NCBI GenBank assembly: GCA_028877195.1
Contig: JAPPIL010000266.1
Coordinates: forward strand, 1 to 11,116
Length of the DNA stretch: 11,116 nt
Origin: Pseudomonadota bacterium
GTDB lineage: Bacteria; Bdellovibrionota_B; Oligoflexia; Oligoflexales; JAPPIL01
Direction of reading: 5' to 3'
In this document: in pieces, positions 1-6,576 of the stretch
How positions within the stretch are numbered: position 1 is the first letter of the stretch
Layout: every line of letters begins with the position of its first letter
Program-made: the position numbers and the translations under genes
The notes under the pieces: generated by a model
Seen by the model: only the letters and a program-made list of their open reading frames with translations
Told to the model about the DNA's origin: nothing
Database searches by the model: none

Positions 1-60
1 TTTTTCTCCGCCCGCCGCCCCCCCGCCCCCCCCCCCCCCCCCCCAAAAAAAAAGAGGGGG
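1..60. other. low-complexity poly-C/A/G sequence end
   Basis: The first 60 bases are an almost pure C tract (about 10-44) followed by an A9 run and then G-rich sequence. The frame of the downstream holA reads through it without a stop, but the encoded proline/lysine string does not resemble the start of any HolA. Recognisable HolA sequence begins only near base 91. The simplest reading is a sequencing or assembly artefact at a contig end; a genuine homopolymer tract is possible but unlikely. Confidence 0.6.
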
Positions 61-942
61 AAGAGCACGAGAAGGGGGAACGCCTTCTCGTATACAAAAA
101 TAATATATGGGGCATCAGAATATCTCCGTCGGCGAGCGATAGAGGCATACCTCAAACAACATCAAGATTATGCGATAGTAAAGCTTACGACGGTAGAGGA
201 CTTTGATTTCTTATGCCATCAATCCGACCTGTTCGCTCCTAAAACTCTAAACTTAATCAGCACCAATGATGAGATGCTTCCGCTTTGGCAGTATCTTGCT
301 AAACATGGGACGAGCAATGCACTGCTCTTCAACTATCAGCGAGAGTCCTTATCTAAAAAACTTCTTAAGCTGTGTAAAGAAGCAGCTGCGGTGATAACCC
401 ATTGCCCTGAACCAAGCGCCTATGCTTATCGCCGCTTACTGGCAACGATGTGTCAAGAGCAAGGGCTTGATCTCGATGCCAAGGGACAACAAACATTGCT
501 GCGCACCTGTGGCAACAACCTCGATTTTCTACACAATGAAACGAGCAAACTTGCCCTAATCTTTGGCAACCAACGCATCAGCCATGATGACATCGCTCCG
601 CATCTCGGCATCTTGCGCGAAGATACTGCCTTCCTACTCTCCGACCTCCTTCTGCAGCGCAAATACGACCAAGCACAAATCGCACTAGAAAAATTTCTGC
701 GGCGTGGCGATGCAACCGTGCAATTGCTCGGACTTATCGCCTACTGTTTGCGCAAGCAGCTGTCTAGCAATAACCACCCCCCGTATGCCAATCGCACCCC
801 AAATCACGCTGGGCAAAGCCCGACATCCCCTGCTCATACTCTGCAACTCCTCAAAGCTTGCCAGCAGGCGGATGCCAACCTCAAAACCGCTGCTACTCCC
901 GCGCAGTTGGCCATGTTTGATGTTATTGAGGCGATGCGTTAG
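1..942 (+). CDS. holA: DNA polymerase III subunit delta (HolA), 5' partial
   Basis: Delta subunit of the polymerase III clamp loader, which opens the beta sliding clamp and loads it on primed DNA in the cytoplasm. The frame is open from the window edge. From base 91 it reads YTKIIYGASEYLRRRAIEAY, matching the family start in which a Walker A-like position is degenerate (delta does not bind ATP). A conserved-looking FDFLCHQSDLFAPKTL segment follows (the 'SLF' strand and helix of domain I), so the ATG at 274 is internal and not the start. The C-terminal third has the delta collar pattern: EDTAFLLSDLLLQRKYDQAQ, then RRGDATVQLLGLIAY, then the final helices LLKACQQADANLKT. About 313 residues are visible; typical HolA is 320-345. 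A Pro/Asn-rich stretch at 763-837 stands where a longer helical segment usually lies. The true N-terminus lies outside the window or is destroyed by the low-complexity end. Confidence 0.85.
   Translation, partial: FFSARRPPAPPPPPPKKKRGKSTRRGNAFSYTKIIYGASEYLRRRAIEAYLKQHQDYAIVKLTTVEDFDFLCHQSDLFAPKTLNLISTNDEMLPLWQYLAKHGTSNALLFNYQRESLSKKLLKLCKEAAAVITHCPEPSAYAYRRLLATMCQEQGLDLDAKGQQTLLRTCGNNLDFLHNETSKLALIFGNQRISHDDIAPHLGILREDTAFLLSDLLLQRKYDQAQIALEKFLRRGDATVQLLGLIAYCLRKQLSSNNHPPYANRTPNHAGQSPTSPAHTLQLLKACQQADANLKTAATPAQLAMFDVIEAMR
763..837 (+). other. Pro/Asn-rich linker in the HolA collar domain
   Basis: Twenty-five codons encode a hydrophilic stretch rich in Pro, Asn, Ser and His (SSNNHPPYANRTPNHAG and onward) between two collar-domain helices. 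In most HolA proteins this place holds roughly 40-45 helical residues, usually including a hydrophobic-Pro-Trp/Tyr-Val motif. The frame is intact on both sides, so the gene is shortened and remodelled here, not broken. Comparison with the family is from memory. Confidence 0.4.
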
Positions 943-1032
943 ATATTGCCTTACGGTAAGTTTTAAACCCCTAGATATATCCGTCTTGTGCCGATACCAT
1001 AGTCGGGTAATTTTGTTTGCTTGGAGAACTTG

Positions 1033-2520
1033 ATGGAAATCATCGCGATCGCACTGCTCATTCTCTTACCGATAGTGCTCTTCACAACTTTTATCAGCTT
1101 CAATCACAACCGTGCCGTGCGGATGGATCTGAATAAACAGTTGCGCGAGCTGGAGTTCAAAAATTCCGAGCTGCGCACCCAATCGCAAAAGCTAGAAGAA
1201 GAGAAGCAAACCCTCCAAGCCAACGACCGTAAACTCACCATTGAAACTACCGAGCTGCGCAAAGAAAAAGAATTTACTCTCAAGGAAAACTCCCTGCTTA
1301 AAGAACAGCTTGAAGCGCATGCCATCCTTGATACCCAAAGACTTGAGCAAATGAAGCTCGCATTCAAAGACCTGTCCAGTGCCAGTCTTCAGACCCAAGC
1401 AGAAAACTACCGCCAAGCAGCAAAAGCTACCTTTAGCGAAAGAGAAGAGGCGATCGCCAAGCTTTTTAATAATCTCCAAGAAAAGGTTGGTCATTTAGAA
1501 AGCTTGGAAAATCGCAACAGCAGCGACTTCAAAAGCCAGATGGATTTACTGCGCACGGAAAGCAAGCGTTTAGGTGAAGAAACGAACAAGCTTGCCAATG
1601 CCTTCAAAAATCCAAGCTCTAGCGGCAAATGGGGTGAGGTGCAGCTGCAACGTATCCTTGAACTCGCAGGGCTGAAGGAAGGCATCGACTATACGACGCA
1701 ACAGCATTCAACCACTGAAGATGGCAAGAGCCAGCGCCCTGATATCGTAGTTAAGTTGCCAGGCAAGCGTGAGATTATCATCGACTCAAAAGTGCCGATG
1801 ACCGCGTTGTTGGGCAATGCTGATGCGACCGACGCTCAACTCCAAGACGAAGCACTGAAGCTGCATCTGCGGGCGTTGAAAAACCACGTCGAGCAACTCG
1901 CTAATAAAGAGTATTGGCGTAGCCGTGAGCAGTCGCTTGATTTTGTCATCATGGCTTTACCAGAGTTTGCCTATTTGCCAGCGATCAAAGCCGATCGCGA
2001 GGTTATCGACTGGGCGATGAACCGCAAAATTATTATCGCTACCCCTCATATTCTGCTCGCGCTACTGCGTTCAGTTGCTAATCTCCATAGCCAAGCAAAC
2101 CTCGTCGCTAATGCTAAAGAAATTCGTGAACACGGCAAAGAGTTGCTGGAACGTATGATTATATTTTCCGAAGCTTTTCGAGACAGCGGCAACAGCTTGC
2201 GGCAGGCGGTTGAAAAATACAATAAGGCAGTGGGTTCATGGGATAAGCGTCTTGCTCCTTCTATGCGAAAATTCGTTGATCTAGGTGTGCCAAGCGATAA
2301 GGCAGTGCCTGAAATCAGCACCCTCGCCGCCAATACCAGAACTGTTCAACAGTTGACAGCAGCAGATGATGAAGAAGTTGCCCCACAAGAGCGGCCACAA
2401 GAGCAAACGTTGGAGTTTGACGATGAGCTAGATTTGCCTAACACAGATGATGTCGTTACCCAATTAGACGACACACCCTTAGCACCGCTACCGTTACAAA
2501 AAGCAGCAGAAGATGATTGA
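1033..2520 (+). CDS. rmuC: DNA recombination protein RmuC
   Basis: RmuC family protein of 495 residues, known from E. coli as a factor limiting rearrangements at short inverted repeats and proposed to be a nuclease. It has an N-terminal membrane anchor (residues 2-22), a long charged coiled coil (about 30-190) and then the conserved nuclease-like core. The core carries SSGKWGEVQLQRILE (residues 196-210), QRPDIVVKLPG (234-244) and EIIIDSKV (247-254). P236, D237, D251 and K253 fit a PD-(D/E)xK arrangement. A helical region follows (LLERMIIFSEAFRDSG and onward), then an acidic, probably disordered tail from about residue 430. The ATG at 1033 is chosen over the in-frame TTG at 1021 because GGAG at 1023-1026 sits 6 nt upstream of it. 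It lies 90 nt after holA on the same strand and overlaps the next gene by 8 nt. Two GCGATCGC octamers fall inside the gene. Confidence 0.93.
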   Translation: MEIIAIALLILLPIVLFTTFISFNHNRAVRMDLNKQLRELEFKNSELRTQSQKLEEEKQTLQANDRKLTIETTELRKEKEFTLKENSLLKEQLEAHAILDTQRLEQMKLAFKDLSSASLQTQAENYRQAAKATFSEREEAIAKLFNNLQEKVGHLESLENRNSSDFKSQMDLLRTESKRLGEETNKLANAFKNPSSSGKWGEVQLQRILELAGLKEGIDYTTQQHSTTEDGKSQRPDIVVKLPGKREIIIDSKVPMTALLGNADATDAQLQDEALKLHLRALKNHVEQLANKEYWRSREQSLDFVIMALPEFAYLPAIKADREVIDWAMNRKIIIATPHILLALLRSVANLHSQANLVANAKEIREHGKELLERMIIFSEAFRDSGNSLRQAVEKYNKAVGSWDKRLAPSMRKFVDLGVPSDKAVPEISTLAANTRTVQQLTAADDEEVAPQERPQEQTLEFDDELDLPNTDDVVTQLDDTPLAPLPLQKAAEDD

Positions 2521-3211
2521 CGCAGGTTTTCTGCCACAAAATTTTTTCCAGCGTTCAACATTCAACGGCAGTGCGGCGGCGTTTTTTTTTCAACAGGATG
2601 ATGGTGTGCCTGCTACCACTCCTGTTTGGGACTGGTTGCATCAAGGCGGCTTACAGTTCTATTTGACCAAGCATTGTCGTAGCAATCGTCTTGACGGTGA
2701 GGTGTCGCCGCATGCTTATCTTGATGGTGAGGGGATTGTGGTTGAGCACGGTGCTGTTGTGGAAGCGGGGGCTTATGTGCGTGCGCCTTGTTATATCGGC
2801 GCTGATTGCCAAATTCGGCATGGTGCTTATCTGCGTGGCAATATCGTCGCAGGACGAGGTTGTGTGCTTGGGCATGGCACTGAAGTGAAAAATTCTTTAC
2901 TACTTGATGGCGCAAAGGCGGGGCATTTTGCTTATATTGGCGATAGTTTGCTTGGCAGTCATGTTAATCTCGGTGCAGGCACAAAACTTGCCAACCTCAA
3001 ATTCAACTATAAGCAGCGTCCGATTCGACTACAGATAAAAACTCAAGACCTGCGAGTCGTCATCGCTGCCCCTAAACTCGGTGCGATCCTTGCTGACCAT
3101 GTTCAAACAGGTTGTAATGTTGTGCTCAATCCAGGCACGGTTGTGTCTGAAAGTGGTGCGATAATCAGTTCTAATACCAAGCTCAAAATTTCTCCTACTC
3201 ACTTACGATAG
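2513..3211 (+). CDS. left-handed beta-helix (hexapeptide) sugar-nucleotide transferase-like protein
   Basis: A 232-residue protein whose part from about residue 60 onward is made of hexapeptide turns of a left-handed parallel beta-helix (for example VVEHGAVVEAGAYVRAPCYI and IGADCQIRHGAYLRGNIV). The segment GHGTEVKNSLLLDGAKAGHF (residues 119-138 approx.) followed by AYIGDSLLGSHVNLGAGTKL resembles the C-terminal acetyltransferase half of GlmU and stand-alone GlmU-like/LpxA-superfamily proteins. H121, E124, K126 and H138 are the likely active-site or ligand positions by analogy. The nucleotidyltransferase (pyrophosphorylase) domain is absent; the first 60 residues are only a short lead-in. The substrate cannot be read from sequence; acyl or acetyl transfer to a nucleotide sugar is an inference. 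The ATG lies inside the end of rmuC (8-nt overlap), suggesting translational coupling. A T9 run at 2582-2590 codes for three phenylalanines. Confidence 0.82.
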   Translation: MIDAGFLPQNFFQRSTFNGSAAAFFFQQDDGVPATTPVWDWLHQGGLQFYLTKHCRSNRLDGEVSPHAYLDGEGIVVEHGAVVEAGAYVRAPCYIGADCQIRHGAYLRGNIVAGRGCVLGHGTEVKNSLLLDGAKAGHFAYIGDSLLGSHVNLGAGTKLANLKFNYKQRPIRLQIKTQDLRVVIAAPKLGAILADHVQTGCNVVLNPGTVVSESGAIISSNTKLKISPTHLR

Positions 3212-3268
3212 CTGTGTGCTATACCTATCCATCAGAATTTAACTAAGCGGTAGGGGAGGCGCAGCAAA
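3212..3268 (+). other. short intergenic leader upstream of pstS
   Basis: This 57-base gap is the only non-coding space before the phosphate operon, so a pst promoter would be expected here or inside the upstream gene. I see no convincing Pho box (two CTGTCAT-like half sites at 11-nt spacing) and no good -35/-10 pair; CTGTGTG at the left is only a poor match. It ends with the pstS ribosome binding site. Confidence 0.4.
3252..3259 (+). promoter_or_regulatory. strong ribosome binding site of pstS
   Basis: AGGGGAGG ends 9 nt before the ATG at 3269 and fixes the start of pstS. It is one of the two best Shine-Dalgarno matches in the window. The pst genes downstream have weak ones, consistent with high expression of the binding protein relative to the coupled permease and ATPase genes. 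Confidence 0.7.
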
Positions 3269-4249
3269 ATGCTTGGCAATCGTGTGTTTAGGGCAGGTAT
3301 CATGTTGTCGTTGTTTGCTATTAGCGTCGCGTTGACGGCGAGCATTACTCTTGCTACCGCTGCTAAACCGATTGATTACAAGTTAGCCACAGGCGTAAGT
3401 GGCAACCTCAACAGTATTGGATCAGACACATTGAATAATCTAATGACTCTGTGGGGGGAAGGGTTCAAGAAACTTTATCCTAACGTTCTTATTCAGATAG
3501 AGGGCAAGGGTTCAAGCACTGCTCCGCCTGCTTTGATTGCGGGCACAGCACAGCTAGCGCCGATGTCGCGGGCGATGACTAGCAGAGAAATTGAAACTTT
3601 TGAACGCAAGTATGGTTTTAAGCCGACACGTTATGCCACCGCTGTCGATAGCCTTGCCATATATGTTCATAAGGATAATCCGTTGCCGCACTTATCGTTA
3701 GCGCAAGTTGATGCGATATTCTCCCGCACTCGTAATGGCAAGCACCCTAGTGATATTACGACTTGGGGGCAACTTGGACTCAAGGGCAAATGGGTGAAAA
3801 AACCGATCAGTCTTTACGGTCGCAATTCTGCTTCGGGCACGTATGGTTTTTTCAAGAAAAAAGCGCTCTTCAAGGGTGATTTCAAGGAAATCGTCAAGGA
3901 ACAGCCTGGTTCAGCATCGGTAGTCAACGGCGTTGGCAAGGACTTGTATGCCATTGGCTACTCTGGCATCGGTTATCGCACGGGGGATGTGCGTGCTTTA
4001 CCGCTTAAAAAAACCGCCGAGCAACGGGCTGTTGCTCCTACTTTTGTTAATGTTTTGAATAGAACCTATTCGTTAGGGCGGGCGTTGCATGTCTACGTTG
4101 TTCAACATCCGAGTAAACCGATGTCCAAACTAGTCAAGGAGTTTCTCAAATATGTTTTGTCAGATGAAGGGCAACGCATCGTTAGCAAGGATGGCTATGG
4201 AAAACTACCGTATTCTTTGCGTAGCAAGCAGTTAAGCGCACTGAAGTAA
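3269..4249 (+). CDS. pstS: phosphate ABC transporter, periplasmic phosphate-binding protein PstS
   Basis: Class-II periplasmic binding protein of 326 residues that delivers inorganic phosphate to the PstCA channel. The N-terminus is a Sec signal peptide: basic start (NRVFR), hydrophobic core (residues 9-28) and a likely cleavage at ATA-A or TAA-K around residue 31-32. There is no lipobox cysteine, so the protein is soluble in the periplasm. Phosphate-binding loops typical of the family are visible: NSIGSDT (48-54), EGKGSSTAP (78-86) and GRNSASGTYGFF (184-195), the last corresponding to the RxxxSGT loop of PstS. A conserved LAPMSRAMTSREIETF segment and the IGYSGIGYR loop lie between and after them. 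Length is normal for the family. It is the first gene of the pst operon, with pstC following after 20 nt. Confidence 0.93.
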   Translation: MLGNRVFRAGIMLSLFAISVALTASITLATAAKPIDYKLATGVSGNLNSIGSDTLNNLMTLWGEGFKKLYPNVLIQIEGKGSSTAPPALIAGTAQLAPMSRAMTSREIETFERKYGFKPTRYATAVDSLAIYVHKDNPLPHLSLAQVDAIFSRTRNGKHPSDITTWGQLGLKGKWVKKPISLYGRNSASGTYGFFKKKALFKGDFKEIVKEQPGSASVVNGVGKDLYAIGYSGIGYRTGDVRALPLKKTAEQRAVAPTFVNVLNRTYSLGRALHVYVVQHPSKPMSKLVKEFLKYVLSDEGQRIVSKDGYGKLPYSLRSKQLSALK

Positions 4250-4269
4250 CTACTTGCTGTGAGACACGT

Positions 4270-6576
4270 GTGCGCATAAAACCCAACTATCTTGCCGACC
4301 GCTGTGCGACAATTATCATCAATGCAGGTGGCATGCTGGTCATTGCCACAATTATCAGCATTGTCTTCATTATTACGTCCGTTGCTTTGCCACTGTTCTA
4401 TCCCGCTCGAACAACAGAACTGGCAACGACTGCTACGCAAGAGCAGGACATCATTGCGGCACAAACTGATGAGTATCTAAAAAAACTTTACCTTATGCAC
4501 CGTGATGGCACACTGACCTTTAGTGAGCGGCAGTTGCAGACCTTCAGTGCAGTTGCTAGTCAAAGACTACGCCCCAACAGTAGTGCTAGGGTAGTAGCAA
4601 GCGAAAGCCATACGCCTTTTCAGCATACGGTTGTTTGGGAGGATGGGCTTGTGGCGTTGGTGCAGGTAGATCCTGTGCGCAGACAGGCAGAAATCCTCCA
4701 TAGTCAGAAATTCACCTCACCACCTGCACATGTATTCATGCGCCTGCACCAGAAAAACATTATCACCGTCAGTGTTACCACTAACGAAGCGAAGCGTAGT
4801 ACGAAGTGTAGCAGCAGTGCCGTTCAAAAAGATCAGCGAGGATTAGAAGGGGGTGCAGGGGGATTAAATACGTCAGAGGACATGTTCGGGGTTAGCATCC
4901 CCCTGAAACAAACAAGTCCATGTGCGAAGCGTAGCGAAGCACAAATAAGTATCCGCAGTGTCGCCAGTTCCACCGCAGGCAAAGAGGAGCAAAGCGATGA
5001 GGACTTGGATGATTTCTTTGCCAGCGACGACAGCGAAGACCTTCGTATCCGCTATGATACCAGTATTGCGAATATCAGTGCTGTAGATGTGTCAGCAGAT
5101 GGTTTACAGACCATTGTCGGCACAACACAAGGGGACATCCATCTTTTGCGCCCTAACGCCGACAGCGAGCAACTTCATACAGCTGCTAGCGCTGATGCGA
5201 TCACGGCGGTAAAGTTTATCTACGGCGACCGTTCAATTATCGTTGCAGACCGTGCTGGTAATGTCAGTGCTTGGCAGGCAGATACCCTGACACGTTTCAA
5301 AACATTACCCAATCATTCACAACCGATCACTTCGTTCAGCAAGGGACATCGGAGCAAATTATACACAGAAATTACGCAGCATGGTGAACTACAAGCAAAC
5401 TATCTGACGAGTGCGCGCCAACTCACTGCTGTTCACCAACAGCGAATGCTTAAGGCAAGTATTGCGCCGCGCGACGATGCTTTTGTTACGGTCTCGCCTA
5501 CATCTGCGGTGTTATGGAAATTAGATGCACCGCACCCAGAGATAAGTTTTAAAACTCTCTTGCAACCTGTGTGGTATGAAAACTATCCGCGCCCAGAACA
5601 TGTCTGGCAATCATCAAGCGCTAGCGATGATTTTGAACCAAAGCTCGGCCTGTTGCCACTCATCTACGGAACGGTGAAAGCCACTTTCTATGCACTGTTG
5701 CTGGTGTTGCCGTTGTCAATCTTTGCGGCAATTTATGTCAACCAATGCGCTTCACCCCGTTGTCGGGCGATCATCAAACCAGTCATTGAGATACTTGCCT
5801 CGCTACCATCGGTGGTTATCGGTTTCTTAGCGGCGATGTGGTTAGCGCCCTTCCTACAAACGCACTTGCTAGCGTTTCTTATCTCTTTGCTGTTAGCACC
5901 ACTTGTCTTCTTGCTATTTGTGTTTGGCTGGTCATTACTGCCACAACATCGGATCATCATGAGTGTTGAACAGGGGCAGCAGTATTTGTTGATTTTGCCC
6001 GTAATTTGCTTGTCGTATCTGCTGGCGCATGCATGTGCGCAACCTTGTGAGGCGTATCTATTTCAAGGCGATTTTCTCGCTTGGCTTTATGAGACCTGGG
6101 GAATTCATTATGACCAGCGCAACAGTATCGTTATTGCTTTTGCGTTAGGGTTTGCCGTTGCGCCGATTATTTTTTCAATTACCGAAGATAGTCTAGCTAC
6201 CGTGCCGCCAGCGCTGACCTCATCGTCGTTAGCGCTTGGGGCAAGCAAATGGCAAACTATCTGGCGCGTGCTCCTGCCCTCTGCGAGTCCTGGCATCTTC
6301 GCAGCGGCAATTATCGGATTAGGGCGAGCTGTTGGTGAAACGATGATTGTGTTGATGGCAACGGGAAATACCCCAATTATGGACAGTAGTCCTTTCAACG
6401 GTATGCGCACGTTAGCGGCAAACATCGCGGTTGAAGTTCCCGAAGCACCTGTGGACAGCACCCTTTACCGCACTTTGTATCTATGTGCGGCGCTTCTCTT
6501 TGTGCTGACCTTTTGTTTCAACACGTTAGCGGAACTGGTGCGCACCAAATTGCGAGGTCGTTATGTCAACATCTAG
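4270..6576 (+). CDS. pstC: phosphate ABC transporter permease PstC, long form with periplasmic beta-propeller-like domain
   Basis: Inner-membrane permease of the Pst phosphate importer, 768 residues, far longer than the ~300-320 of classical PstC. TM1 (about residues 18-40) is followed by a large periplasmic region (about 45-455), and the classical permease domain comes after that. The periplasmic part contains WD40/propeller-like blades (ISAVDVSADGLQTIVGT near 266; ITAVKFIYGDRSIIVADRAG near 313). The junction reads YENYPRPEHVWQSSSASDDF, as in Pseudomonas-type long PstC (COG4590, from memory). The cytoplasmic EAA loop is at about 637-690 (SLALGASKWQTIWRVLLPSA, then GLGRAVGETM) and couples to PstB. 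Start is GTG at 4270 with a weak GTGAG site 6 nt upstream; it gives a standard N-terminus before TM1. Residues about 173-224 come from an in-frame repeat insertion, followed by a very acidic stretch at about 240-260. It overlaps pstA by 14 nt. Confidence 0.9.
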   Translation: MRIKPNYLADRCATIIINAGGMLVIATIISIVFIITSVALPLFYPARTTELATTATQEQDIIAAQTDEYLKKLYLMHRDGTLTFSERQLQTFSAVASQRLRPNSSARVVASESHTPFQHTVVWEDGLVALVQVDPVRRQAEILHSQKFTSPPAHVFMRLHQKNIITVSVTTNEAKRSTKCSSSAVQKDQRGLEGGAGGLNTSEDMFGVSIPLKQTSPCAKRSEAQISIRSVASSTAGKEEQSDEDLDDFFASDDSEDLRIRYDTSIANISAVDVSADGLQTIVGTTQGDIHLLRPNADSEQLHTAASADAITAVKFIYGDRSIIVADRAGNVSAWQADTLTRFKTLPNHSQPITSFSKGHRSKLYTEITQHGELQANYLTSARQLTAVHQQRMLKASIAPRDDAFVTVSPTSAVLWKLDAPHPEISFKTLLQPVWYENYPRPEHVWQSSSASDDFEPKLGLLPLIYGTVKATFYALLLVLPLSIFAAIYVNQCASPRCRAIIKPVIEILASLPSVVIGFLAAMWLAPFLQTHLLAFLISLLLAPLVFLLFVFGWSLLPQHRIIMSVEQGQQYLLILPVICLSYLLAHACAQPCEAYLFQGDFLAWLYETWGIHYDQRNSIVIAFALGFAVAPIIFSITEDSLATVPPALTSSSLALGASKWQTIWRVLLPSASPGIFAAAIIGLGRAVGETMIVLMATGNTPIMDSSPFNGMRTLAANIAVEVPEAPVDSTLYRTLYLCAALLFVLTFCFNTLAELVRTKLRGRYVNI
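4786..4943. repeat. in-frame palindromic repeat insertion within pstC
   Basis: The 11-bp sequence GCGAAGCGTAG occurs at 4789-4799 and again at 4924-4934, exactly 135 nt apart (45 codons), so both copies encode Ala-Lys-Arg-Ser. Between them lies a G-rich arm CAGGGGGAT (4856-4864) whose exact reverse complement ATCCCCCTG is at 4897-4905, giving a 9-bp stem with a 32-nt loop. AAACAAACAAG follows at 4906-4916. The coded residues are low-complexity and unlike the propeller around them. Together this looks like a small non-autonomous repeat that has entered the gene without disturbing its frame. A related but shorter element is in pstA. Confidence 0.5.

Noticed and set aside
274..942. ATG at 274 as the holA start
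   Set aside because: The same frame upstream to base 91 encodes conserved HolA sequence, so the ATG is internal.
943..975. CTTACGGTAAG palindrome followed by T's after holA as a terminator
   Set aside because: The two 5-bp arms leave a single-base loop and the T run is short; no stable hairpin can form.
1021..1032. TTG at 1021 as the rmuC start
   Set aside because: The Shine-Dalgarno GGAG at 1023-1026 lies downstream of it and fits the ATG at 1033.
3212..3268. possible Pho box upstream of pstS
   Set aside because: Only one poor half site (CTGTGTG) and no second repeat at the right spacing; not enough to call PhoB control.
4789..4943. CRISPR-like repeat array from the two GCGAAGCGTAG copies
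   Set aside because: Only two short copies, inside a coding gene, with no regular spacers.
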